Origin: JAFGNW01 sp964618515
GTDB taxonomy: Bacteria; Zixibacteria; MSB-5A5; GN15; FEB-12
Length of the DNA stretch: 56,801 bases
Assembly: GCA_964618515.1 (NCBI GenBank)
Contig: CAZUAS010000005.1
Location: 1-56,801 of the forward strand
Direction of reading: 5' to 3'
The notes below the pieces were generated by a model. The model saw only the letters and a list, made by a program, of their open reading frames with translations. It ran no database searches and was not told the origin of the DNA. The position numbers and the translations under genes are program-made. Shown in pieces: positions 16,260-23,862 of this stretch (position 1 is its first letter; every line of letters starts with the position of its first letter).

Positions 16260-17270
16260 TTATTTTAAGAAAAATCTGTCTATATAGAATGTCAGAGAGT
16301 CTGGTATTTTATAGACATAGAGATGCATGGCGTGTATAGCCGTCATATCCATTTTACGGGAAGCCGGGGCGCTGGCGACATCACTCAAAGGCAGGCTTAT
16401 CCGGTTAAGTCCCTTTTTTACGTAAAAAGAGAGTGTATAGCGGTCTTCAAAACGGTGGTTGTGATGAATATCCTCAATTCGGATGGACATCCGGGCGGTG
16501 GTATCCACAGTTGATAAAATCGAAAAAACCAGGGAATCATACCTGCTCCAGTCGGGGTAGGGTTCATTCATTTCCAGGTCCGGCCAGGTTGCCGGAGTAT
16601 AGGTAATCCGAGCGATTTTGCCGTTTGAAGTTTCCGGCCATTCCGGCGGCGGAAGGACAAAAGACAAACGGGCGTGATGGGTTTGAATAAAAGCCTTCTG
16701 CCAGATGGAATCGAAATTGAAAAGAGTAGGGAAAATACGGTCACGATGCCAGTATGCCCCGAACCAGAGAAAAACCGGCACGAAAGTACTTATAAAAAGC
16801 AGTAACAGAAAAATACGGAAAGCCGGTATATGGAGGAAAATCTTTTGTTTTAAGGATGTTTTTATTTTCAGGTCGAAAGTGGCTGTCAGTCCCAGAAAGA
16901 CTATGGCTCCGACCAGATCGCGGGTCAAGTCGCCGATATCGGCGTCACGGGAACCGAATATCTGGATAAATTCAGAAGCAACGCCGGTGGCTGTGGTAAC
17001 AGCCAGGGCGACCAGATAATGCCAGTAATAAGGGCTCAGGAAACGTCCCAGAATATTAATGGAAAGATTAAGGAAAAGGAGAGAAAGGACTCCGAACAGG
17101 GGGACATGCCCGATATTAAAAAGTTCCCGCCAGAGAAAGGTATTGGCCGGTGGTTCCAGGTGCTCAAGAATAAAAAGGAGCAGGCCAATTATGAGCACCG
17201 AAATAAGGGTTGATATACTTTTTCGCATCAACATAGCATGAAAGGACATTATATTTTTTATTTCAGTCAA
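16260..17270 (-). CDS. VanZ-like membrane protein with C-terminal extracytoplasmic domain
   Basis: A 336-residue protein. Residues about 18-130 form four membrane helices with VanZ-family features (NIGHVPLFGVLSLLFLN; ASEFIQIFGSRDADIGDLTRD with conserved E, Q, R, D and a following small-residue helix). A fifth helix at about 150-170 leads into a 160-residue domain of beta-sheet character (KIARITYTPATWPDLEMNEP, SIRIEDIHHNHRFEDRYTL, GLNRISLPLSD) that resembles a galactose-binding or CBM-like fold. The start is uncertain: TTG 17270, ATG 17249 and later ATGs are all possible, and none has a good ribosome site. Substrate unknown. Confidence 0.75.
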   Translation of the reverse strand: MTEIKNIMSFHAMLMRKSISTLISVLIIGLLLFILEHLEPPANTFLWRELFNIGHVPLFGVLSLLFLNLSINILGRFLSPYYWHYLVALAVTTATGVASEFIQIFGSRDADIGDLTRDLVGAIVFLGLTATFDLKIKTSLKQKIFLHIPAFRIFLLLLFISTFVPVFLWFGAYWHRDRIFPTLFNFDSIWQKAFIQTHHARLSFVLPPPEWPETSNGKIARITYTPATWPDLEMNEPYPDWSRYDSLVFSILSTVDTTARMSIRIEDIHHNHRFEDRYTLSFYVKKGLNRISLPLSDVASAPASRKMDMTAIHAMHLYVYKIPDSLTFYIDRFFLK

Positions 17271-17289
17271 GTTGAATTATGATTGAGGC

Positions 17290-17826
17290 TTAAGGCGTAT
17301 TTTGAGGTGTTACCGACTTGAGTTTTTTCCGATGGGGATGTTTGGGGGAAGGAATAAAGAAATCCGGTCCTTCTCTTCGTCTCATCCGCACCGTAAAATC
17401 CTGACAACCCTGGCAACGGCGAATTTTACCCCGGGCATCCTTTTTTATACGGCGGCGGCGGGTGTGGGTTGGGGCGTAAATCGGTTCTCGAATAATCTCA
17501 AAACCCGCTGAAGGGTCATTATCATCGAGAAACTTAACGCCGGCTATTACTTTATCGGTGCCGGGTTCATACAGGGTGGCGCCGGGACATTCGATGAAAA
17601 TATATTCATTTTCATCAGTCGGGTCTTTGAAAATATCATCGAGCTCATGACTGTCCGGGTTGCATTGGGGACAGAGCCAGGCATTATTCTTTTTCACCAA
17701 CGGACGGTTACAATTTATACATTTTTTTTGAGGTACTTCGTTACTGGCATTATTTTCCCGCTCAGCCGGTTCCGGTGATGGCTGGGTCGGGAGTTTGTTA
17801 CTGGTCTTTTGAGGATGGTCCTTCAT
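17290..17826 (-). CDS. Zinc-ribbon protein of unknown function
   Basis: A 178-residue soluble protein. A disordered, Pro/Ser/Asn-rich N-terminus (1-34) is followed by a zinc ribbon CINCNRPL-x-CPQC (about 36-56), a beta-rich middle (EYIFIECPGATLYEPGTDKV) and a third CXXC (RCQGCQ) in a basic C-terminal part. The last 50 residues are Arg/Lys-rich (RRRRIKKDARGKIRRC). This suggests metal binding plus nucleic-acid or ribosome contact, but that is inference. It lies 20 bases before the VanZ-like gene on the same strand. Confidence 0.7.
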   Translation of the reverse strand: MKDHPQKTSNKLPTQPSPEPAERENNASNEVPQKKCINCNRPLVKKNNAWLCPQCNPDSHELDDIFKDPTDENEYIFIECPGATLYEPGTDKVIAGVKFLDDNDPSAGFEIIREPIYAPTHTRRRRIKKDARGKIRRCQGCQDFTVRMRRREGPDFFIPSPKHPHRKKLKSVTPQNTP

Positions 17827-18068
17827 GTTGGTACTTTTCTTTATCTTTATCTTTTGAAGTTGTTATTCGAACCGCTAACTCCCTGCGATGAGCAGCTTGT
17901 AATATTCCAATAGTTTCACGTGATTATAAAGCAAGGGGACTGCCAAACAGCCGGGCTTATGATAACAGCATGAATGGTATATAGATACAATGTTTCAAAT
18001 ATGATTTGTAAAATGAAAAAGAAATGGTTTTTGAGGGAAAGAGGGCTATAAATTGCGGGTTAACGGCT

Positions 18069-18404
18069 TCAGGTTTTAAAAAGAAGGAAAAGAGAGCAGA
18101 AGGTTGCTGTTACCGGAAGCATGGTGATGAAAGAGTAGGGTAAAAAGAAAGTACCCAGAAAGGCCAGTGTTACCGCTGGTATGACCAGGTATTTAAGGGC
18201 GGCAAAAGTTATCTTGACCAGCCGGGAAATGATAATAATGGCAAGGATAATAAGAACGATATAAGCGGCATAAAGACCGTTGGAACCGAAATGTTCAAGG
18301 ATATAACCCTTAACGGAACATATTAAACCGGAATATTCCGAGGCTTTGCCGGAGGTTTTATCCAGAATATTGGATATTTTGGTCAGTAAATCAAAAGATA
18401 TCAT
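18069..18404 (-). CDS. Small membrane protein, unknown
   Basis: A 111-residue protein with a soluble N-terminal third (residues 1-38), then a long hydrophobic region forming two or three helices (GLYAAYIVLIILAIIIISRL, YLVIPAVTLAFLGTFFL, MLPVTATFCSLFLLF). It has no recognised motif. The start ATG overlaps the 3' end of the upstream 77-residue gene by 14 bases, so the two are translationally coupled. About 240 bases without a gene follow on the minus strand (17827-18068). Confidence 0.65.
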   Translation of the reverse strand: MISFDLLTKISNILDKTSGKASEYSGLICSVKGYILEHFGSNGLYAAYIVLIILAIIIISRLVKITFAALKYLVIPAVTLAFLGTFFLPYSFITMLPVTATFCSLFLLFKT

Positions 18405-18624
18405 TTTCAGCCTCTTCCAAAGGTTCGATGGTCAACGAGGATTCGCCCACCCGGGTCAAACCAACCATCCGCTGAGTAAGAAAGTTCTGAGTGGTAATCC
18501 ATTTGTGAGAGACATCCAGTATTTCTTCCTGCGCAACATCGGATTCCCAGTCAAGAATAATCTGGTCAATTAACTGGTCGTCAACCACGGCGTCATCCAT
18601 TGTTAAAACAAATTTAACTTTCAT
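18391..18624 (-). CDS. Small acidic soluble protein, unknown
   Basis: A 77-residue acidic protein (MKVKFVLTMDDAVVDDQLID) with a beta-alpha start and an aromatic centre (DVSHKWITTQNFLTQRMVGL). It has no membrane segment, no cysteine and no known motif. It overlaps the small membrane protein gene at 18404 by 14 bases, so the products may act together. Upstream lies a long untranslated stretch and a structured RNA region. A ribosome site is poor (GGGCGGATGAGCG before ATG). Confidence 0.65.
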   Translation of the reverse strand: MKVKFVLTMDDAVVDDQLIDQIILDWESDVAQEEILDVSHKWITTQNFLTQRMVGLTRVGESSLTIEPLEEAENDIF

Positions 18625-18840
18625 CGCTCATCCGCCCTTATGAAGTATTTGTTATTTTTCAAAGGAGATAATTGCAAGGGGGATGCCCGACACTTCAGGA
18701 GTTTTAGGTCTCAACGTAAGTTATTGTTTAACAATATCTTATATTCAAGATAGTAGTGATTTTGAGCAGGCGGGAAGATTTTTCCTTTTGGGGATTAGTG
18801 CATTTTTATGGGCGTAGCTCCATACCTTATGGGATAAGCT
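18625..18840 (-). other. Non-coding stretch between the RNA unit and the small gene pair
   Basis: 216 bases without a convincing gene. Directly after the RNA terminator, plus-strand CCATA (18820-18824) pairs with TATGG (18828-18832), flanked by AGCT-like arms. Further on the sequence is AT-rich. It could be the leader of the 18624-18069 gene pair if transcription reads through the terminator. Confidence 0.4.
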
Positions 18841-18870
18841 AAAACCCGGTGGCGAGTTATCGCCACCGGG
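18841..18870 (-). terminator. Strong terminator hairpin ending the RNA unit
   Basis: A perfect 11-bp GC-rich inverted repeat, CCCGGTGGCGA (18845-18855) with TCGCCACCGGG (18860-18870), with a 4-base loop. On the minus strand it is followed by TTTT (18844-18841). The T run is short, but the stem is the most stable in the window. It closes the unit started at 19291. Confidence 0.75.
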
Positions 18871-19256
18871 AAACGTCGCGCGTGTGTATTATGTTTAGAC
18901 CTGTTGTCTGAATATTAGTTGAATCGGTTTGTTGTTTTCCGCTGGATGATTGGTAATAAAGCGGAACAATCCTGTTCGGATTATTTGGGAAGGATGATTC
19001 CCCGCTCATAAACCGATTCCAAACCTGAGCTGAGGGGATCATGTAGGTCTTGTTTGTACATAACTCCTTGTCATGTTTCCCATGAATGACGATTAAGGAA
19101 GCCGATGTCACTCATGGAAAGGACTATCCATAGTGTTTTCCTCCATAGTTAAAAGTTAATAACTATAGCGGTGAGGATAAGAGAGGAAGGTTATTCAATA
19201 ACCGGATAAGGTGCCTGTGATGGTTGGGTATCCGAGATGAGGTTTTTCTTTTATCT
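18841..19256 (-). ncRNA. Candidate structured non-coding RNA, unknown family
   Basis: About 416 nt expected between a strong minus-strand promoter and a strong terminator. Helices seen (plus coordinates): 19189-19194/19198-19203 (6 bp); 19145-19151/19160-19166 (7 bp); 19080-19089/19108-19117 (10 bp with one G-U, extendable by 3); a long-range 10-bp pairing 18921-18930/19010-19019. That pairing encloses three smaller hairpins: 18987-18991/18998-19002, 18968-18972/18978-18982 and 18939-18943/18960-18964. Two of the enclosed loops carry AATCATCC on the RNA. I see no signature of RNase P RNA, tmRNA, SRP RNA or a known riboswitch. Overlapping micro-ORFs occur, so a coding leader is not excluded. 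Confidence 0.5.
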
Positions 19257-19262
19257 GTATTA

Positions 19263-19291
19263 AGTATATAATACGGGTTTGTTTTTGTCAA
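19263..19291 (-). promoter_or_regulatory. Near-consensus promoter driving the RNA unit
   Basis: On the minus strand, TTGACA (19291-19286) and TATACT (19268-19263) are separated by exactly 17 bases, one of the best sigma-70-type matches in the window. It lies after the stop of the patatin-like gene and points into a region without a convincing protein gene. Start of transcription is expected near 19256. Confidence 0.7.
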
Positions 19292-19322
19292 GTTGATTGT
19301 CATGTTGGCACCGGAAAAGTTT

Positions 19323-21947
19323 TCAGAAAGTGAAACCGGCGTTGAAATAAAACCGGTCGTCGTCCGTATCGGTGATACCGTAACCGAAATCGAAAGGACC
19401 GATAGGGGAATCGAACGCCAGGGAGACTCCGAAGCCATGGTAAAGGTTTTTTAGTTTGATTTCATCGGCATTGCCGTAAACGTCACCAATATCATAACGC
19501 AAGGTAAGATAGAAACGTAGAGGCAGTTTAAAGCGTAATTCCTGGTTCAGCAGAAATATTTTATCTCCGCTAAGTTCATGAGTGCGGAAACCGGAGAAGG
19601 AATACATGCCACCCATGTAGAATTTTTCCGAAGGCGGCAGGCCGGTTTTAGATAGACCGATGGAGATTTTGGGGTGGTAATTGACATATCGGCTCAGCGG
19701 GAAATAGGATTCGATGGAAGAAAAATAGCGAGTGAATTCTACCTCGCTGCCGAGATATTTACCGGCCAGTTGCAATTCAAAGAGATGTTTTTTTCCGGTT
19801 TCTGGAAAGGGGATACGATTAAAGTTTTCCACCAGTGATGCCAGGTTGAGGCTGTTGAGGTAAAAAGAAGAACGACTGTCAATCCGCTGGTCGATATATT
19901 CGATATGTTCAAACGTCAGACCGCCGGTCACCGTGCCCAGCCGGGAGATTTGCTGGCCGACCGTGATGGTGCCACCGGTTTTGTTTTCCTCCCGGACACC
20001 TATAGGCAGGTTGTTTATCCAGATAGTGCGGTCGAGTCGGTGGTGGTAAATTTTCGTACGGGCGGTAAGGTAAGTCGAGAAGATCCGGTTTACCTTGAGC
20101 TGGGTGAAGTATTCCTGGCGGTCGCGGCCATAGCGGAAATGCAACAGGTGTTCCATGCCGATTCCAAGCACGTTGCCGTCGCGAAGTTCCACGAATTCTT
20201 CGGATTGATATTCATCGTCCCAGTGCCAGCCAAGGCGCAACTGGGTGAATTTTTTTTCCACCACGCTGATTTTAATAAGGGCGCCGCTGTCATAGGGGAC
20301 GAGGTCCAGCATAACGCGGTCGAAAAGGTCAGTGGCGTAAATATGAGCAATACCCCGAGTCGCCAGCCGGGAGGAATACGGTTCGCCGGTTTTGAGAGGG
20401 AAATTCGATGTGATTAGCCAGCTTTTGGTGCGGATATTATTGCCCGTGATTATTTTTTTTATGATGGCCTCGTCAATGTCGATATTCAGAAAGCGATAGT
20501 CGTCATTCCAGGTAACCCGGCGGATGCCGGCGAGGTCATATCCCCGCGACCGGTAGAGTTTCCTGATATTTTCCAAACCGTCTGCGAATTCCCGCCGACG
20601 AAAAACCGAATCGACAAAAAGAAATTGAGCCTGGAGAGTGTCGCTGTTGAAAATGTGATTACCGGTAAAATTGAAAGTAATTTGAGAGCACAAAAAAGCC
20701 GGTGTGATTTTAAGGGTTATACGATGTAAAGGTGAAAAAGTGTGGTCAGGTCCGGAAGTGGAATCAGTGGTAATAGCCGCTTCAATTTTAAACAGGTCAA
20801 AGCGGACAGCCAGTTCCTTAAGGTCATTAATAATGTCTTTGCGGTTTACAATCCGGTTAAGCCATCGGGGACTCAGTTCATTTTCGAGGGGTGTAAAGGG
20901 AGGAGCGACCCTGATATTATTGATGAAATATGTCCGGCTGACATTGCGTTCTTTTATTTTCCGGATAATTTCCTCGGCGGCTTTCAACCCGGTCCGATAG
21001 CCGATGGCAATCAGGCTGTCGGTGGCTTCGAAGTCGGCGGCGGTATATTCTTCATGTATCGGGGCAATGACGAAATCAGCCCGGGCGAGCTGATTTTCGA
21101 GCTGGTCGGCGGTCATGATGGAAGTCACCTGGTTGGCGATATCGATTGGTGTTTTCAGTTGTTTCTTGTTAAGAAGCGGACTGGTGGTGTTAACGGCGAC
21201 GACGAAATCGACGCTATCGCTCATTTTTCTGACGATTTCGACCGGTATGGGTATCATCATGCCACCGTCCATGAGCAGTTTCTCCTCGCGGTCGATGCCG
21301 GTAAAAGCCAGAGGGAAAGCCATCGAAGCCCGCATGGCTTCCGCCAGAGAACCGGAATCGATGATTTCTTCGCGACCGGTGATGATATCGGTACAGATGG
21401 CTTTAAAGGGGATCTGGAGGTTAAGAAAGTTTCCGCCGGTAAGGTAATCGTACCTGATAGTAAGAGCGGTAAGCAGGGAAGTTAATTTCTGACCGGCGGT
21501 GAGAGCCTGCGGGATATAGGGCTTGAATTTGTCGAAACGAACCGATAACAGGTGCCGGTCGCGGTCCTGGCGTTGTGTCAAGAACATGGTCAGACGGTTG
21601 GGCTGGTTGCTGAAGAGTTCTTTGAAGTCGATACTGTCCATTATTTGTATCAGCTGGTCCGGTGAGTAGCCGCAGGCATATAGCCCGCCGACTACGCTCC
21701 CGATGGAGGTTCCCGCGACCGCAGAGACCTTGATATTTTTTTCCTCGAAAGCTTTCAGGATACCGATGGTACTGATGCCCCGGGCACCGCCGCCCGAAAG
21801 AGCCAGCAGAACCGGGTAACCTTCTTCATTGTCGTTCGGGTCGAGGCCATCGAGACCGCCGATTATAATCCGGTCGGGTTCAGCAGAGGTTAAACCGGTG
21901 CCAATAAAAAACAGAATCAGGGTTGTAACATATATTACAATTTTCAC
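19323..21947 (-). CDS. Patatin-like phospholipase fused to an outer-membrane barrel
   Basis: An 874-residue outer-membrane protein. A signal peptide (1-22) precedes a patatin/RssA-type lipid hydrolase (about 45-330) with the oxyanion loop GGGARG (52-57), nucleophile S81 in GTSIGS and the dyad Asp D227 in DGG. POTRA-like sequence then leads to a BamA/Omp85-type surface-antigen barrel (about 560-874) ending in FYFNAGFTF, with the terminal Phe of outer-membrane barrels. Proteins of this kind (PlpD-like) either secrete or display the lipase domain. It is transcribed divergently from the SpoU methyltransferase gene, with 61 bases between starts. All catalytic residues are intact. Confidence 0.93.
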   Translation of the reverse strand: MKIVIYVTTLILFFIGTGLTSAEPDRIIIGGLDGLDPNDNEEGYPVLLALSGGGARGISTIGILKAFEEKNIKVSAVAGTSIGSVVGGLYACGYSPDQLIQIMDSIDFKELFSNQPNRLTMFLTQRQDRDRHLLSVRFDKFKPYIPQALTAGQKLTSLLTALTIRYDYLTGGNFLNLQIPFKAICTDIITGREEIIDSGSLAEAMRASMAFPLAFTGIDREEKLLMDGGMMIPIPVEIVRKMSDSVDFVVAVNTTSPLLNKKQLKTPIDIANQVTSIMTADQLENQLARADFVIAPIHEEYTAADFEATDSLIAIGYRTGLKAAEEIIRKIKERNVSRTYFINNIRVAPPFTPLENELSPRWLNRIVNRKDIINDLKELAVRFDLFKIEAAITTDSTSGPDHTFSPLHRITLKITPAFLCSQITFNFTGNHIFNSDTLQAQFLFVDSVFRRREFADGLENIRKLYRSRGYDLAGIRRVTWNDDYRFLNIDIDEAIIKKIITGNNIRTKSWLITSNFPLKTGEPYSSRLATRGIAHIYATDLFDRVMLDLVPYDSGALIKISVVEKKFTQLRLGWHWDDEYQSEEFVELRDGNVLGIGMEHLLHFRYGRDRQEYFTQLKVNRIFSTYLTARTKIYHHRLDRTIWINNLPIGVREENKTGGTITVGQQISRLGTVTGGLTFEHIEYIDQRIDSRSSFYLNSLNLASLVENFNRIPFPETGKKHLFELQLAGKYLGSEVEFTRYFSSIESYFPLSRYVNYHPKISIGLSKTGLPPSEKFYMGGMYSFSGFRTHELSGDKIFLLNQELRFKLPLRFYLTLRYDIGDVYGNADEIKLKNLYHGFGVSLAFDSPIGPFDFGYGITDTDDDRFYFNAGFTF

Positions 21948-22008
21948 TTGCTAATCTGCGCCAATAATTTGTTCATTAAATTCACCAGCAGTCAGGAAGT
22001 AATTAAAG

Positions 22009-22803
22009 ATGCCGGTAACTAAAACGGAACTAAAAAATTTAAAGTCGTTGTGGAGTAAAAAAGGGCGCCGAGAAAACCGGTCGTATCCGGCGGAAGGTGT
22101 GCGCCTTTTGGAAGAAGCTCTGCGCCAGCGTGTTTTCCCCGAAAAAATCTACTACTGCCAAAACCGGCTGACGGCTCGCGAAAGAAAACTTTTGCAAAAA
22201 TTTGAAAGCCACCAGGTGATAAGCCGGGCTCTGACGGAAAAACAACTGGAATATCTCAGCCAGACCCAGACACCACAGGGTCTTATCGGGGTTTTCAGTC
22301 TTCCGGCAATAGAGCCAACCGAACTTTTGCTCGCTGGAAATCGTAAGTTATTATTGTGTGAAAATATTTCCGACCCGGGTAATCTAGGGACACTCATTCG
22401 TTCCGCAGCGGCTTTTGCCTTTGACCTGGTGGTACTGAGTGGAGAAACCGCGGAGCCGTATAATTCCAAAGTGGTGCGTTCTTCGGCCGGGGCGATTTTC
22501 AGCATGAAAATTTTAAAAGTGCCGCTGGAGGAACTTTTAACATTGGTCAAAAAAGAAGAAATTTATATAATTGGCACAAGTCCGTCCGGCGTTGAGGATA
22601 TGGGCAGGCTGAAAGGTCTTCTTGAAAAACGCCGCTTTTTACTGGCGGTGGGCTCGGAAGCGGACGGGCTGTCCGAGGCGTTGCTGACAAATTGCAACCG
22701 GGTCGTTCGCATCGCTCACGAAAACCGGGTGGAGTCGTTGAATGTCGCCGTTGCCGGGTCAATCGTTATGAAACAGGTTTACGATATTTTAAATAGAGAA
22801 TAA
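22009..22803 (+). CDS. SpoU/TrmH-family RNA 2'-O-methyltransferase
   Basis: A 264-residue SPOUT methyltransferase that methylates the 2'-OH of a nucleotide in rRNA or tRNA with S-adenosylmethionine. The N-terminal substrate-binding domain (about 1-95) is followed by the knotted catalytic domain with motif 1 NLGTLIRSAAAFAFD, motif 2 VGSEADGLSE and motif 3 VRIAHENRVESLNVAVAG. This is the RlmB/TrmH type; the exact target nucleotide cannot be told from the sequence. AGGAAG upstream supports ATG 22009. The next gene starts one base after the stop. Confidence 0.92.
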   Translation: MPVTKTELKNLKSLWSKKGRRENRSYPAEGVRLLEEALRQRVFPEKIYYCQNRLTARERKLLQKFESHQVISRALTEKQLEYLSQTQTPQGLIGVFSLPAIEPTELLLAGNRKLLLCENISDPGNLGTLIRSAAAFAFDLVVLSGETAEPYNSKVVRSSAGAIFSMKILKVPLEELLTLVKKEEIYIIGTSPSGVEDMGRLKGLLEKRRFLLAVGSEADGLSEALLTNCNRVVRIAHENRVESLNVAVAGSIVMKQVYDILNRE

Positions 22804-22804
22804 T

Positions 22805-23860
22805 ATGACAAAATTGAAAATTTTATTTTTGGCTCTAGGGCTGATGGTCGGCGTAGGCAATGTTGCCGCCCAGGACATATTTGAAGTCGAAAAGGGCTTA
22901 TATTCAACCCGTGAACTGGAACTACAGATTGACCCGGGGGTGAATAAAAAACTGGTCATCAGAGCCTCTGTTAACCTGAATGGCCGTATTAATCTGAAAG
23001 CTGCCAACCAGAAGGTGATAAACCTGGTGTATACGAAACAGGCGCGCACGGCAACCTGGTCGAAGGCGATGGACTATATCGACCTTATCAGTGTCGCTTT
23101 GGAAAAAGTACCCGAGGGGATACGGCTGGAGATGCGGGCACCAAACCCAGCGCCATGGAAAAATGAAGCAGAATCGGGGATTGTCGAGGTTGAGCTGATA
23201 GTACCCCCGGGTTTAATGGTCGAGATTGACGCTACTTATTTCGACCTGATGGCGGTCGGGCCGTTTCGAGGAATAGTGGATGAAAATTCCCTGGGTCGTC
23301 ATGACATCACCACGGTCACCGATGTGTTGAAGATTTCGACTGCCAATCGGCGGGTGAACATCAACGATATCGGCGGTGAGATAGTGGTAGCTACGACTAA
23401 CGCGCCCATGGTGGTCGGGGATATTAAAAATGTCGTCGGCCAGGCCGTTTTCCGCAACGACGGTGGAGATATCAAGATTGATGGTTTTACCGGAGAGATA
23501 AACGTCAAAAATAATTTCGGTCAGATAAGGATATCCGATTTCATACCCACCGGCCAGGGCAATTATATCCGGGGTTTTTCCGGTCCGGTTGTTCTGGATA
23601 TCAAGGACATGACTGTCGGGCAACTGGTCGTCACCAACCGTTATGAAGATATCGATATAACGGTGCCGAATAACCTTTCAGCGTTCTATGCCCTGGTGGT
23701 CGATGAGGAAGGCACGATTGAAGTCAACAATTTTCCCTTTACCGCCGACCTTGTACGGCGCAATCGTCTTAACCTGACTTCGGGCGGGGGTGAGGTTGAA
23801 ATCAGCGCTTCTATAAGGGGTAAGGGTAATATTTATATCCGCGGCACAGAAGGAGATTAA
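22805..23860 (+). CDS. Exported adhesin-like (DUF4097-type) beta-repeat protein
   Basis: A 351-residue exported protein. A signal peptide (LKILFLALGLMVGVGNVAA) is followed by repeating short beta strands with alternating hydrophobic residues (VVATTNAPMVVGDIKNVVGQ, IKIDGFTGEINVKNNFGQIR), the pattern of DUF4097/GIN-like right-handed beta helices. There is no lipobox and no membrane anchor, so it is probably periplasmic or surface-exposed. It sits between the SpoU gene and sppA with 1-2 base gaps, so all three are co-transcribed. Its function is unknown. Confidence 0.75.
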   Translation: MTKLKILFLALGLMVGVGNVAAQDIFEVEKGLYSTRELELQIDPGVNKKLVIRASVNLNGRINLKAANQKVINLVYTKQARTATWSKAMDYIDLISVALEKVPEGIRLEMRAPNPAPWKNEAESGIVEVELIVPPGLMVEIDATYFDLMAVGPFRGIVDENSLGRHDITTVTDVLKISTANRRVNINDIGGEIVVATTNAPMVVGDIKNVVGQAVFRNDGGDIKIDGFTGEINVKNNFGQIRISDFIPTGQGNYIRGFSGPVVLDIKDMTVGQLVVTNRYEDIDITVPNNLSAFYALVVDEEGTIEVNNFPFTADLVRRNRLNLTSGGGEVEISASIRGKGNIYIRGTEGD

Positions 23861-23862
23861 AT

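Noticed and set aside
18857..19111. 84-codon minus-strand open frame from GTG 19111
   Set aside because: No ribosome site, no family resemblance, it ends inside the terminator stem and runs through all the helices of the candidate RNA. Chance openness is likelier.
18841..19256. Identity of the structured RNA as RNase P RNA, tmRNA or SRP RNA
   Set aside because: I looked for the RNase P GAGGAAAGUCC core, an ALAA tag frame and tRNA-like CCA end for tmRNA, and the SRP GGAAGCAGC-type loop; none is present.
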